Source: Rothia santali (GTDB taxonomy: Bacteria; Actinomycetota; Actinomycetes; Actinomycetales; Micrococcaceae). From it: a DNA stretch of 64,000 bases. Made by a program: the position numbers and the translations under genes. Location: assembly GCF_024199905.1 (NCBI RefSeq), contig NZ_JANAFB010000001.1, positions 124,001 through 188,000 on the forward strand, written 5' to 3'. Shown in pieces: positions 42,648 to 51,993 of this stretch. The notes beneath the pieces are model-generated. The model did no database searches. It was not told the DNA's origin and saw only the letters and a program-made list of their open reading frames with translations. The first letter of the stretch is position 1. Each line of letters opens with the position of its first letter.

Positions 42648-42685
42648 GAACTTTAGGCTTACTCCCTCAAGCTTCAGTTGAAGCT
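42648..42685. promoter_or_regulatory. AT-rich dyads between DUF3054 gene and trpD
   Basis: The convergent spacer contains GAACTTTA (42648-42655), a CTCAAGCTT (42666-42674) and a perfect dyad AGCTTCA-GT-TGAAGCT (42670-42685). The first two words recur in the same order upstream of pyrD. A regulator-binding role is possible, but no promoter is near on either strand. Confidence 0.4.
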
Positions 42686-42770
42686 GAGCCAAAGCGTGGA
42701 TCTCGACTGGCCTGCTCCGCAGCGCCACCGACCCGGACAGGAGCCCAGCTCCGGCCGCCGGGGCGGCGCG

Positions 42771-43823
42771 TCAGCCCTTCAGGAACTCGATCCAGCGGTC
42801 GAGCACGCCCTGGGCCGCGCCGGTGTCGATCGACACGGCGGCACGGGCGATCGCGCCGTTGATGCGATCGGCCAGCGGCGCGGCGGAGTCGGCCTCCTTC
42901 ACGACCAGGCCGGCCGCGGCGTTGAGCAGCACGGTGTTGCGGATGGGCCCCTGCTCCCCGGCCAGCACCCGCCGGATGACCTCGGCGTTGTACTCCGCCC
43001 CCTGGCCGGTGATGTCGGCGATCGTGTTGGGCGGCAGCTCGATGTCCGCGACGTCGAGCACGGTGTGGGAGACCTCCCCGCCGTGGGTCTCCCAGACCAG
43101 GTTGGGGCCGACGAGGCTGAGCTCGTCCAGGTTCATCGGGCCGGTGAACACCAGGGCGTGGTCGCCGCGCTCGGCGAAGACGTCCGCCATGAGGGGCGCC
43201 ATGTTGGCCCGGGCGACGCCGATGACCGAGGAGCGCACGCGCGCGGGGTTGGACAGCGGCCCGAGGTAATTGATGACCGTGGGCACGTTGAGGCGCCGGC
43301 GGATGGGGCTCAGGTGCCGCATCGCGGGGTGGTAGGTGTTGGCGAACAGGAAGCCGATGCCGATCTCCGCCGCCGCGGCCTCGACCCGGTCGGCCGGGGC
43401 GTCGAGCGGGACCCCGAGGCGCTCCAGGGCGTCGGCCGAGCCCGTGGTCGAGGAGGAGGCGCGGTTGCCGTGCTTGACGACCGTCGCCCCCGCGCCGGCC
43501 ATCACGAGCGAGGCCATGGTCGAGATGTTCACCGTGTTGAGCTGGTCCCCGCCCGTGCCGACGATGTCCACGGCGTCGCGGGGTCCGTTGTAGGGGCGCG
43601 CGAGCTCCAGCATGACCTCCGAGAAGCCGGCGAGCTCGGCCGCCGTCTCCCCCTTGGTGTGCAGGCCGACCAGGAACCCGGCGACCTGCACCGGGTCGGA
43701 GTCCTCGCTCAGCATCTGGTGCATGGCCCACGAGGCCTGGGCCGAGGTGAGGTCGCCCCGGCGCTCCACGAGGGTGATGAGGCTCTTCCAGCTCGTGTCC
43801 TGGGTCGCTTCCGCAGTAGTCAT
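42771..43823 (-). CDS. trpD: Anthranilate phosphoribosyltransferase
   Basis: A 350-residue enzyme joining anthranilate and PRPP in tryptophan synthesis. Motifs are DIVGTGGDQLNTVNIST (PRPP binding), VVKHGNRASSSTTGSAD and the Mg2+-binding DELS region. TAGGGT at 43831-43836, seven bases before ATG 43823, indicates a leaderless start. In actinobacteria a trpD copy often lies beside ctaE-qcrCAB, and no other trp gene is nearby. Confidence 0.96.
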   Translation of the reverse strand: MTTAEATQDTSWKSLITLVERRGDLTSAQASWAMHQMLSEDSDPVQVAGFLVGLHTKGETAAELAGFSEVMLELARPYNGPRDAVDIVGTGGDQLNTVNISTMASLVMAGAGATVVKHGNRASSSTTGSADALERLGVPLDAPADRVEAAAAEIGIGFLFANTYHPAMRHLSPIRRRLNVPTVINYLGPLSNPARVRSSVIGVARANMAPLMADVFAERGDHALVFTGPMNLDELSLVGPNLVWETHGGEVSHTVLDVADIELPPNTIADITGQGAEYNAEVIRRVLAGEQGPIRNTVLLNAAAGLVVKEADSAAPLADRINGAIARAAVSIDTGAAQGVLDRWIEFLKG

Positions 43824-43898
43824 GGACCCCACCCTAGGGGACGTTCGCGCAGTATCCGGCGCGCACCCGCCGGTGTCCTGCACGCCCCCTGGGAGGGG

Positions 43899-44087
43899 GC
43901 TGTGAGGGACCGCTCACAGTGAGGTCTCCGGCGCCCCTGCGGGAGGTCCGGACGCGGGGAGAGTGTCGTCACCCCGCCGCCCCCCGAGCCCCGGAATCCC
44001 GGGCTCGGACACCGGGGGTGACACGCCGGGGCCCGGGAATGCCTCCTCCTGTTGGTGCCCCGGGACTTTTACAGACATAATGTCTAT
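43899..44087 (+). promoter_or_regulatory. ctaE promoter region with two dyads
   Basis: CATAAT (44076-44081) six bases from GTG 44088 forms a leaderless -10. A perfect dyad AGACAT-A-ATGTCT (44073-44085) overlaps this -10 and could bind a repressor. Farther upstream are TGTGAG-N6-CTCACA (43901-43918) and a hairpin CCGAGCCC/GGGCTCGG (43984-44008). Confidence 0.55.
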
Positions 44088-44726
44088 GTGACAACTGCAA
44101 CCCAGACTCCCAGTACGTCGGCGGCACCGACTCTCAATCGGCCCAACATCGTGTCCGTGGGGACCGTTGTGTGGCTCGCAAGCGAGTTGATGTTCTTCGC
44201 CGGCCTTTTCGCCATGTACTTCACCATGCGCGCGACCTCCCCCGAGGCGTGGGCAGAAGGTGCGGACCTCCTCGACATCCCCCTCGCCCTGGGCAACACC
44301 ATCGTGCTGGTGCTCAGCTCGGTGACCTGCCAGTTCGGCGTGTTCAAGGCCGAACAGCTCAAGGCCCGGCGCTCCGGCGCCATCTGGCAGGTCGGCCAGT
44401 GGGGCATGATCGAGTGGTTCTTCCTCACGTTCGTGATGGGCGCCTTCTTCGTCAGCGTCCAGGCCCTGGAGTACGCGACCCTCGTCTCCGAGGGCGTGAC
44501 CATCGCCAGCGGCCCCTACGGCTCCGCGTTCTACATCACGACCGGGTTCCACGCCCTGCACGTGACCGGCGGCCTCATCGCGTTCCTGTTCATCATCGGG
44601 CGCGCGTACCTGGCCAAGCGGTTCGGTCACTACGAGGCGACCTCGTCCATCGTGGTCTCCTACTACTGGCACTTCGTCGACGTCGTGTGGATCGTGCTGT
44701 TCCTCGTCGTCTACTTCCTGAAGTAA
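44088..44726 (+). CDS. ctaE: Cytochrome c oxidase subunit III CtaE
   Basis: A 212-residue membrane protein with five transmembrane helices. Conserved segments [20 protein letters not shown] and [16 protein letters not shown], and the terminal [18 protein letters not shown] are typical of aa3-oxidase subunit III. GTG 44088 is supported by the leaderless -10; longer frames only add unrelated residues. It heads the ctaE-qcrC-qcrA-qcrB operon, which supplies the bc1 complex that joins the aa3 oxidase in one supercomplex. Confidence 0.96.
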   Translation: MTTATQTPSTSAAPTLNRPNIVSVGTVVWLASELMFFAGLFAMYFTMRATSPEAWAEGADLLDIPLALGNTIVLVLSSVTCQFGVFKAEQLKARRSGAIWQVGQWGMIEWFFLTFVMGAFFVSVQALEYATLVSEGVTIASGPYGSAFYITTGFHALHVTGGLIAFLFIIGRAYLAKRFGHYEATSSIVVSYYWHFVDVVWIVLFLVVYFLK

Positions 44727-44777
44727 CAGACCGGCACCGCACCCGCACACGCACCCACACACAAAGGATCTATCGAC

Positions 44778-45575
44778 GTGAAGGCTCTTTCCCAGAAGCG
44801 ACGTCACCCGTTCGCGGCCATCGTCCTGCTGGCCATCGCCCTCCTGCTCACTGGTGGCCTCTACGCAGTTGCCACTGCCACCAATGAAGCAAAGGCCGAG
44901 ACCGGCGGCGCCGCCTACTCCGCAGACGACATCGCGGAAGGCGAGAAGCTGTTCAACTCGAACTGCGCCACCTGCCACGGCACCACCGCCGAGGGCACCG
45001 GTGCGGGTCCGTCGCTGATCGGCGTCGGCGCTGCCGCCGTCGACTTCCAGGTGGGCACGGGCCGCATGCCCATGCAGATGCAGGGCGTCCAGGCCCAGAT
45101 CAAGCCGGGCCAGTTCAACGAGGAGCAGGTCCAGCAGCTGGCCGCCTACGTCGCCTCGCTCGGTGCGGGCCCCGCCATCCCCGAGGACGAGTACCTCGAC
45201 GTCGCGCAGGGCGACGCCGCCAACGGCGCCAAGGTCTTCCTGGCCAACTGCGCCATGTGCCACAACGCCGCCGGCGCCGGCGGCGCGCTGACCCGCGGCA
45301 AGTTCGCCCCCACCCTGATGGGCGTCTCCGAGCAGCACATCTACGAGGCGATGGACACCGGCCCCCAGAACATGCCGGTCTTCAACGACACGAACATCAC
45401 CCCCGAGGAGAAGCGGGACGTCATCACCTACCTGAAGACGCTCGAGAGCAACACCCACCCGGGCGGCTTCGGCCTCGGCTCGCTGGGACCGGTCTCCGAG
45501 GGCCTGTTCATCTGGACCGTCGGCCTCGCCATCGTGCTGGGCTTCACCGTCTGGCTGACCTCCCGCTCGGCGTAG
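44778..45575 (+). CDS. qcrC: Diheme cytochrome c subunit QcrC
   Basis: A 265-residue diheme cytochrome c1. One N-terminal membrane anchor is followed by two c-type heme domains with CATCH (about residue 66) and CAMCH (about residue 159), and a C-terminal anchor (GLFIWTVGLAIVLGFTVWLT). It passes electrons directly to CuA of CtaC, replacing soluble cytochrome c. GTG 44778 is preceded by AAAGGATC. Axial Met ligands are probably in MPMQMQG and NMPVF. Confidence 0.96.
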   Translation: MKALSQKRRHPFAAIVLLAIALLLTGGLYAVATATNEAKAETGGAAYSADDIAEGEKLFNSNCATCHGTTAEGTGAGPSLIGVGAAAVDFQVGTGRMPMQMQGVQAQIKPGQFNEEQVQQLAAYVASLGAGPAIPEDEYLDVAQGDAANGAKVFLANCAMCHNAAGAGGALTRGKFAPTLMGVSEQHIYEAMDTGPQNMPVFNDTNITPEEKRDVITYLKTLESNTHPGGFGLGSLGPVSEGLFIWTVGLAIVLGFTVWLTSRSA

Positions 45576-45627
45576 CGAACGCCGCACCCCACGACAAGAT
45601 CTCGCACCAAGGAAGTTAGAGGAACAC

Positions 45628-46719
45628 ATGGCTAGCCATCGTGACGGGGCACCGGAGCCTTCCGACGCCGTTGCTACCTCCCAGCAGGAGCACCAGGAGC
45701 GTTTCCCGGACCCGGGCCTGCCCCACCACCCCCCGCGTCTGACCGACGTGGACCCCCACCGCGCCAAGAAGGCCGAGCGCCAGGTGGCGTGGCTCTTCGG
45801 GCTGTCGATCCTCGGATCGCTCCTGTTCTTCGTGGGCTTCTTCGCCGTCAGGGTGGACGGCGACATCTACGACGTGCTCAACCCGGACCCCACCTCGCAG
45901 CTGCGACTGCAGAACTTCCTGCTGGGCCTGGGCGTGACCTTCGCGATGTTCGGCATCGGCATCGGCATCGTCCACTGGGCCCGTACGCTCATGCCCGACC
46001 ACGAGATGGTCGAGATGCGCCACGAGGTCAGCTCCGAGGCCGACCGCGCGGATGCGCAGGAGATCGTCGAGACCGTCCTGGACGAGTCCGGCATCAAGCG
46101 CCGCCCCCTGATCCGCAACACGCTGATCGGTGCGATCATCCTCGCCCCGCTGTCCTTCATCACCCTGTTCCGCGAACTGGGTCCGATCGACACCCGCGTC
46201 CTCTCCCACACCATGTGGGACGAGGGCATCCGGCTGGTCCGGGATCCCTCCGGCACGCCCATCCGCGCGGCGGACGTGACCCTGGGCTCGACCTACCACG
46301 TGCTGCCTGAGAATCTTCTCGGCATCTCCCACCAGGACGGCTACCTCGAGGAGAAGGCGAAGGCCGTCGTCCTGCTCATGCGCCTCAAGCCCGAGGAGCT
46401 CAACGTCTCCCCCGACCGGGCGGACTGGAACTACGACGGAATCATCGCGTACTCGAAGGTGTGCACCCACGTGGGTTGCCCCATCGCCCTCTACGAGCAG
46501 CGGACGCATCACCTGCTGTGCCCCTGCCACCAGTCGACCTTCGACGCCGCCAACGAGTGCGCCGTCATCTTCGGCCCCGCAGCGCACCCGCTGCCCCAGC
46601 TGCCGATCACGGTCGACTCGGAGGGCTACCTTATTGCCCGCAGCGACTTCCACGAGCCGGTCGGACCGGCCTACTGGGAGCGTGGCCGCCAGAAAGAAGA
46701 AATGGCGAGTGAGGCCTGA
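45628..46719 (+). CDS. qcrA: Rieske iron-sulfur subunit QcrA
   Basis: A 363-residue protein. The N-terminal 90 residues are polar; three transmembrane helices follow and the C-terminal Rieske domain binds the 2Fe-2S cluster through CTHVGC and CPCHQSTF. The pair of Cys and His per motif is complete. Three-helix QcrA is typical for the actinobacterial supercomplex. Good spacing from an AGGAAG-type ribosome site precedes the ATG. Confidence 0.96.
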   Translation: MASHRDGAPEPSDAVATSQQEHQERFPDPGLPHHPPRLTDVDPHRAKKAERQVAWLFGLSILGSLLFFVGFFAVRVDGDIYDVLNPDPTSQLRLQNFLLGLGVTFAMFGIGIGIVHWARTLMPDHEMVEMRHEVSSEADRADAQEIVETVLDESGIKRRPLIRNTLIGAIILAPLSFITLFRELGPIDTRVLSHTMWDEGIRLVRDPSGTPIRAADVTLGSTYHVLPENLLGISHQDGYLEEKAKAVVLLMRLKPEELNVSPDRADWNYDGIIAYSKVCTHVGCPIALYEQRTHHLLCPCHQSTFDAANECAVIFGPAAHPLPQLPITVDSEGYLIARSDFHEPVGPAYWERGRQKEEMASEA

Positions 46720-46721
46720 TC

Positions 46722-48350
46722 ATGTCTAATGCAGTCAACGAATACAAGCCGGCGACCCGCACCGGTCACATCGCGAACTTCGTGGACTCCCGCGTGGGGA
46801 TGTCCGGCATCGTCAAGGAGTTCGGCCGCAAGATCTTCCCGGACCACTGGTCCTTCATGTTCGGTGAGGTGGCGCTCTACTGCCTCATCATCCTGATCCT
46901 GTCCGGCACGTACCTGACGTTCTTCTTCAACCCCACCATGGACACCGTCATCTACGACGGCTCCTACGTACCCATGCGGGGCGTGGAGATGTCTGGGGCC
47001 TACGCCTCGTCGCTGAACATCTCGTTCGACGTCCGCGGCGGCCTGTTCATGCGCCAGGTCCACCACTGGGCCGCGCTGCTGTTCGTCGTCGCGATCGCCG
47101 TGCACATGATGCGCGTGTTCTTCACCGGCGCGTTCCGCCGTCCGCGTGAGCTCAACTGGGTCGTCGGCGGCACGCTCTTCGTGCTCGCCATGGGCGCCGG
47201 GTTCACCGGCTACTCCCTCCCCGACGACGTGCTCTCCGGCAACGGCCTGCGCATCATCGACGGCGTCATGAAGGCGATCCCGCTGGTCGGCACGTACCTC
47301 TCGCTGTTCTTCTTCGGCGGGGAGTTCCCGGGCCACATGGTCATCGGGCGCCTCTACACGCTGCACATCATGATCGTCCCGGCGCTGCTGCTGCTGACGG
47401 TCGCGATCCACCTGTTCATGGTGGTCGTGCACAAGCACACCCAGTACCCCGGTCCGGGGCGCACCGAGAAGAACGTGGTCGGCTTCCCCGTCGGCCCCGT
47501 GTACGCGGCCAAGGCCGGCGGCTTCTTCTTCATCGTGTTCGGCATCCTGGCCCTGCTGGCCTCGACCACCACGATCAACGCGATCTGGAATTACGGTCCC
47601 TACGATCCCTCCCCCGTCCAGGCCGGCACGCAGCCCGACTGGTACATCGGCTGGGTCGACGGCGCGCTGCGCCTCATGCCCGGCTCCTGGCCGTGGCACT
47701 GGCAGCTGGAGCTCGGCGGCACCTGGGTCTTCGCGGTCCTGCTGCCGATGGTTCCGGCGGCGATCCTGCTGGGGATCTTCTTCACCTGGCCGTGGATCGA
47801 GCGCTGGGTGACCAAGGACCACCGCGAGCACCACATCCTCGACCGGCCGCGCAACGCCCCGTTCCGCACCGGCGCCGGCGTCGCGGGCATCACCTGGTAC
47901 GGGGTCATGATGGCGGCGGCCAGCTCCGACCTCATCGCGACCCACTTCCACGTGGCGTTCAACGACGTGCTGTACGTGCTGCGGTTCCTGTTCATCTTCG
48001 GTCCGTTCATCGCTTTCGAGGTCACCCGGCGCATCTGCCTGGCCCTGCAGCGCAAGGACCGTGAGGTGGTCCTCCACGGCGTGGAGACCGGCCGCGTGGT
48101 CCAGCTCCCCCACGGCGAGTTCATCGAGGTGCACGAGCCCCTCGACGAGTACGACCGCTACCAGCTGGTGTCCTTCAACTCGCCCGTATACGAGCCCGCC
48201 CAGGCCAACGCCAAGGGCAAGGTCACGCAGAGCGAGAAGGTCCGAGGCCGCATCTCGAAGCTGTTCTTCGAGGACCGCGTGGCTCCGGTGACGCCGGCCG
48301 AGCTCGAGGCGGCTCACCAACACCACGAGCTCGAGAGCAGCAACCGCTAA
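46722..48350 (+). CDS. qcrB: Cytochrome b subunit QcrB
   Basis: A 542-residue cytochrome b with eight transmembrane helices. Heme-binding His residues lie in QVHHWAALLFV (with HMMRVF following) and TLHIMIVPALLLLTVAIHLFMV. The menaquinol oxidation motif is present as PDWYIGW. A C-terminal cytoplasmic extension of about 120 residues is typical of actinobacteria. It starts two bases after qcrA, and a strong terminator follows. Confidence 0.96.
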   Translation: MSNAVNEYKPATRTGHIANFVDSRVGMSGIVKEFGRKIFPDHWSFMFGEVALYCLIILILSGTYLTFFFNPTMDTVIYDGSYVPMRGVEMSGAYASSLNISFDVRGGLFMRQVHHWAALLFVVAIAVHMMRVFFTGAFRRPRELNWVVGGTLFVLAMGAGFTGYSLPDDVLSGNGLRIIDGVMKAIPLVGTYLSLFFFGGEFPGHMVIGRLYTLHIMIVPALLLLTVAIHLFMVVVHKHTQYPGPGRTEKNVVGFPVGPVYAAKAGGFFFIVFGILALLASTTTINAIWNYGPYDPSPVQAGTQPDWYIGWVDGALRLMPGSWPWHWQLELGGTWVFAVLLPMVPAAILLGIFFTWPWIERWVTKDHREHHILDRPRNAPFRTGAGVAGITWYGVMMAAASSDLIATHFHVAFNDVLYVLRFLFIFGPFIAFEVTRRICLALQRKDREVVLHGVETGRVVQLPHGEFIEVHEPLDEYDRYQLVSFNSPVYEPAQANAKGKVTQSEKVRGRISKLFFEDRVAPVTPAELEAAHQHHELESSNR

Positions 48351-48376
48351 CCCGGTTCCCCGCCCTCCGGTTCGAC

Positions 48377-48413
48377 GCCGGGCCCTCCCCATCGCGGGGA
48401 GGGCCCGGCTTTT
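48377..48413 (+). terminator. Rho-independent terminator after qcrB
   Basis: A 14-base-pair perfect stem (GCCGGGCCCTCCCC pairs with GGGGAGGGCCCGGC), five-base loop and TTTT tail occur 27 bases after the qcrB stop. Confidence 0.95.
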
Positions 48414-48516
48414 CGCCGTCCGGGCCCCGATCCGCACGAGTCGGGATCTCACGTTGAGCGGTGCCGCGGCGTCTGCATCATGACCGGAGGATCCGCACCG
48501 ACCCGAGGAGAGCCCC

Positions 48517-49071
48517 ATGAGCCCCGCACACGCCCAGAGCACGCGCCATGCGTCGGTTCCGACGCCGCTCGGCCCGCTCCTCTGCGTCGCCCGGGGCGAC
48601 GCCCTGGACGACGCCGGAGGTGACGCCCTGAGCGGCGTCTACTTCCCGGGGCACCGGCCCGCGCCGGCCGCATCTGAGCTCGGCCCGAGGGTCCGCCTGG
48701 AGACGGATCCGCTCCTCTCCGAGACGGCTCGTCAGCTGCGCGACTACCTGGAGGGACGCCGCGACGGCTTCCAGCTTCCCCTGGCGGCCCCGCGGGACGA
48801 CGTCGCGCGGCGGGTGCGCGAGCTGCTCCGGGAGATCCCCTACGGGACGACCACCACGTACGGGCAGATCGCGGAGCGCCTGGGGAATCGGCACCTGGCG
48901 CAGCGGGTCGGCCAGGCCGTGGGACGCAACCCCCTCAGCATCGTGGTGCCCTGCCATCGTGTCGTGGGTGCGGACGGCTCGCTCACGGGGTACGCGGGTG
49001 GCCTGGAGCGCAAGCGGTTCCTGTTGGAGCTGGAGGAGCCCGCGCATCGCGCCGAGGAGCGGCTGTTCTGA
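48517..49071 (+). CDS. ogt: Methylated-DNA-protein cysteine S-methyltransferase
   Basis: A 184-residue O6-alkylguanine-DNA alkyltransferase. The active site is IVVPCHRVV (Cys near residue 142), followed by GYAGGLERKRFLLELE. The N-terminal part (TPLGPLLCVA) is the short Ogt-type domain without an AdaA segment. It repairs O6-methylguanine irreversibly. A GAGGAG element lies upstream of the ATG. Confidence 0.94.
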   Translation: MSPAHAQSTRHASVPTPLGPLLCVARGDALDDAGGDALSGVYFPGHRPAPAASELGPRVRLETDPLLSETARQLRDYLEGRRDGFQLPLAAPRDDVARRVRELLREIPYGTTTTYGQIAERLGNRHLAQRVGQAVGRNPLSIVVPCHRVVGADGSLTGYAGGLERKRFLLELEEPAHRAEERLF

Positions 49072-49786
49072 TGCCGGCGGACCCGTGCTGCGCGCGAGCA
49101 GGCCGCAGAGAGGAGCGCCCGGATCACCCCGCGAGCCTGAGCGATGGCAAACGTGAGCCTGTCCGTCCCTGGAAGCCTCGCTGACGGTCAGCCACGTCGA
49201 TCACGTCTTCCCCGTCCGCGCACCGCGTGGCGCCTCCGCCCCGTCCAGGGCCCTCCCGCCCGCACAAGGGGCAGGAGAAGGCATCTGGTGGCGGGCATCG
49301 CCCGGGGGCGACTCGACGACATTCCGCCAGCACCCGGTCTCCGGCCCGGCGTCCTCCGATTTTTCACGGTTCCCGGCAGGCACGACGGCACCCGCCCCGC
49401 GGGTCCCGTCCATCGCTCTAAGTGCGACACCGGTTCACCGCGCTGGCCCCGTGAGGGGGGGGGTAAGCGGGCCCGTTCGAGACTGTGACCCGCGACGGGG
49501 CCGGCCTCGAGTCCAGCCGGACTCGCATAGGAGCCGCACCCGCACCATCTGGGACGCCGAGGGGTCGCCAGGCCCTCCCCGGGTCCTGCCTCTCCCCTCC
49601 ACATCCCTTTGAGAGCCCCTGTGCACCTCCTAGAGGCGCTGAGAGAGGGAAAAGGCGTAAGGGGTCGTTCGGTACCTCCCTCGCGCCGCACGCGTCCTCC
49701 CAGCGCCTCGAATACCTCGGATCACCGCCTCCTGCAGGCCGTTCCCCGCGACGCGGGATGTCAGGCGCACGAGGAGACGCTCGAAA
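49072..49786. other. Noncoding region between ogt and the ctaF terminator
   Basis: About 715 bases without a credible gene: frames are short or have the Arg/Gly/Pro bias of random GC-rich sequence. It contains a run of nine Gs (49455-49463), near it GTTCGAGACT that resembles part of a T-arm, and pyrimidine-rich stretches. No tRNA, known riboswitch or coding homology was recognised. A small RNA or the remains of a lost gene are both possible. Confidence 0.4.
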
Positions 49787-49834
49787 CGCCGAAGGCCCCG
49801 GACCCTCCCTGAGGAGGTTCCGGGGCCTTCGGCG
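49787..49834. terminator. Terminator after ctaF
   Basis: A perfect 16-base-pair stem joins 49787-49802 with 49819-49834 (outer CGCCGAAGG/CCTTCGGCG), with a smaller CCTCC/GGAGG stem in the loop. It lies 30 bases beyond the ctaF stop on the minus strand. Confidence 0.88.
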
Positions 49835-49864
49835 GGCCTCGTGACCGAGGCGCGTGCGGAGTCC

Positions 49865-50266
49865 CTAGTGGGCGTGGTTGCCGCGGCTGTACTCGTAGAC
49901 CCAGCCGGCCAGTGCCACGATCGCCACGGGGACGATCACCATGAGGATCCACCAGTCGATCGCCAGCGCCATGAACGCGATGGCGCAGGAGATGCCCAGC
50001 AGCAGCGGCCACCAGCTCCACGGGGAGTAGAAGCCGTAGTCGCCGGCCGCGTCCACGACCTCACCGTCCAGGTTGTCGGACGGCTGGTCCGGGTGCCTGC
50101 GATCGGTGTAGATGAAGAAGAACGCCAGGAAGGCCGACATCAGGGACGTCAGGATCAGGGCCGGGAAGCCGACGAGTTCCTCGAAGTTGGTCATGATGCC
50201 GTAGACCAGCGTCACGGGGATGAGGAAGACGAACAGCAGCCCGAAGATGATTCCGTTTTCGCGCAT
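49865..50266 (-). CDS. ctaF: Cytochrome c oxidase subunit IV CtaF
   Basis: A 133-residue membrane protein with four helices, of the actinobacterial type: GIIFGLLFVFLIPVTLVYGIM at the start and YSPWSWWPLLLGISCAIAFM in the middle. It stabilises the aa3 oxidase in the supercomplex. It is ten bases downstream of ctaD and ends the ctaC-ctaD-ctaF operon. Confidence 0.95.
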   Translation of the reverse strand: MRENGIIFGLLFVFLIPVTLVYGIMTNFEELVGFPALILTSLMSAFLAFFFIYTDRRHPDQPSDNLDGEVVDAAGDYGFYSPWSWWPLLLGISCAIAFMALAIDWWILMVIVPVAIVALAGWVYEYSRGNHAH

Positions 50267-50276
50267 TCGTTGACTC

Positions 50277-51983
50277 CTAGGAATTCACCGTGGCTGCCGC
50301 CTTGCGGGCGGCGGCTGCGACGTCGTGGTTGGTGGACAGCTCCGGGTGGTGCAGGTCCAGCGCCGGGCGCTCGGACCGGATGCGGGGCAGAGCCGAGAAG
50401 TTCTGCCGCGGGGGCGGGCACGAGGTGGCCCACTCCAGCGAACCGCCGAAGCCCCAGGGGTCGTCCACCTCGACCTTGCGGCCGTTGCGCATCGTGACGT
50501 ACACGTTCCACAGGAACGGGATCATGGACGTCGCGAGGATCATCGCGCCGATGGTCGAGAGCTGGTTCATCCACTCGAAGCCGTCCTCCACGAGGTAGTC
50601 GGCGTAGCGACGCGGCATGCCGTCCACACCCAGCCAGTGCTGGACGAGGAAGGTGGTGTGGAAGCCGATGAACAGCAGCCAGAAGTGGATCTTGCCGAGG
50701 CGCTCGTTGAGCATGCGCCCGGTGAACTTGGGCCACCAGAAGTAGCACGCCGCGAACGCGGAGAACACGACCGTGCCGAACACCGTGTAGTGGAAGTGCG
50801 CCACCACGAAGTAGGTGTCGGAGAGGTGGAAGTCCAGCGGCGGGGTCGCCAGGATGATGCCGGTGATGCCGCCGAAGAGGAAGGTGATCAGGAAGCCGAA
50901 GACCCACAGCATGGGCGTCTCGAACGTCAGCGATCCCTGCCAGAGCGTTCCGATCCAGTTGAAGAACTTCACGCCGGTCGGCACCGCGATCATCATGGTC
51001 ATGAACGCGAAGAACGGGAGCATGACCGCGCCGGTCACGTACATGTGGTGCGCCCAGACGGTCACGGACAGCGCGGCGATCGCGATGGTCGCGTACACCA
51101 GGCCCTTGTAGCCGAAGATGGGCTTGCGACTGAACACCGGGATGATCTCCGAGACGATGCCGAAGAAGGGCAGCGCCAGGATGTACACCTCGGGGTGTCC
51201 GAAGAACCAGAACAGGTGTTGCCAGAGCATGGCTCCACCGTTCTCCGGGTCGAAGATGTGGCCGCCCAGCCTCCGGTCCATGCCGAGGGCGAAGAGCGCC
51301 GCCGCGAAGGGCGGGAAGACCATGATGACCAGGATCGCGGTGATCAGGCTGGTCCAGGTGAAGATCGGCATGCGCCACATGGTCATGCCCGGGGCGCGCA
51401 TGCACAGGATCGTGGTGATGAAGTTGACGCCGCCCATGATGGTGCCGAAGCCCTGCAGGGCCAGGCCGAAGACCCATAGGTCACCGCCCACCGCCGGACT
51501 GTACGTGGTGGAGTTCAGGGGCGCGTAGGCGAACCACCCGAAGGACGCGGCGCCCTGCGGGGTGACGAAGCCGGCGATCGCGATGATCGAGCCGAACAGG
51601 AAGAACCAGAAGGCCAGCGCGTTGAGTCGCGGGAAGGCGACGTCGGGGGCGCCGATCTGCAGGGGCACGATCACGTTGGCGAAGCCGATGAACACCGGCG
51701 TGCCGAACATCAGCAGCATCAGGGTGCCGTGCATCGTGAACAGCTGGTTGAACTGCTCCTTGGTCTCCAGGATCTGCATGCCCGGGGCGAAGAGCTCGAG
51801 GCGCATGACCAGGGCCATGACGCCGGCGAGGCAGAAGAACACGAAGGACGTGATCAGGTACATGTAGCCGATCACCTTGTGATCGGTGGACGTGATCCAG
51901 TTGACCACGACCCGCCCCTTGGTGCGAGGGACGGTGCGCGGGGCGACCCTGGCTTCGTCCGTTGAATACTCGAATGTAGACAC
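50277..51983 (-). CDS. ctaD: Cytochrome c oxidase subunit I CtaD
   Basis: A 568-residue heme-copper oxidase with twelve helices. Seen ligands: FTMHGTLM for heme a, [17 protein letters not shown] for CuB and the crosslinked Tyr, [19 protein letters not shown] for CuB histidines, and [10 protein letters not shown] for heme a3. The conserved proton-channel positions are in place. It follows ctaC by ten bases. Confidence 0.97.
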   Translation of the reverse strand: MSTFEYSTDEARVAPRTVPRTKGRVVVNWITSTDHKVIGYMYLITSFVFFCLAGVMALVMRLELFAPGMQILETKEQFNQLFTMHGTLMLLMFGTPVFIGFANVIVPLQIGAPDVAFPRLNALAFWFFLFGSIIAIAGFVTPQGAASFGWFAYAPLNSTTYSPAVGGDLWVFGLALQGFGTIMGGVNFITTILCMRAPGMTMWRMPIFTWTSLITAILVIMVFPPFAAALFALGMDRRLGGHIFDPENGGAMLWQHLFWFFGHPEVYILALPFFGIVSEIIPVFSRKPIFGYKGLVYATIAIAALSVTVWAHHMYVTGAVMLPFFAFMTMMIAVPTGVKFFNWIGTLWQGSLTFETPMLWVFGFLITFLFGGITGIILATPPLDFHLSDTYFVVAHFHYTVFGTVVFSAFAACYFWWPKFTGRMLNERLGKIHFWLLFIGFHTTFLVQHWLGVDGMPRRYADYLVEDGFEWMNQLSTIGAMILATSMIPFLWNVYVTMRNGRKVEVDDPWGFGGSLEWATSCPPPRQNFSALPRIRSERPALDLHHPELSTNHDVAAAARKAAATVNS

Positions 51984-51993
51984 CGGTACTCCC

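Noticed and set aside
43901-43918. TGTGAG-N6-CTCACA upstream of ctaE as a GlxR/CRP site.
   Set aside because: The known site is TGTGA-N6-TCACA; here the spacing between these halves is eight bases. The dyad is noted but not assigned to GlxR.
49465-49500. GTTCGAGACT as a tRNA T-arm.
   Set aside because: No matching acceptor, D-arm or anticodon stem could be folded around it.
49188-49691. A 167-codon minus-strand frame in the noncoding segment after ogt.
   Set aside because: It is rich in Arg, Gly, Pro and Ser with no domain-like pattern, and lacks a ribosome site or a -10 at a suitable place.
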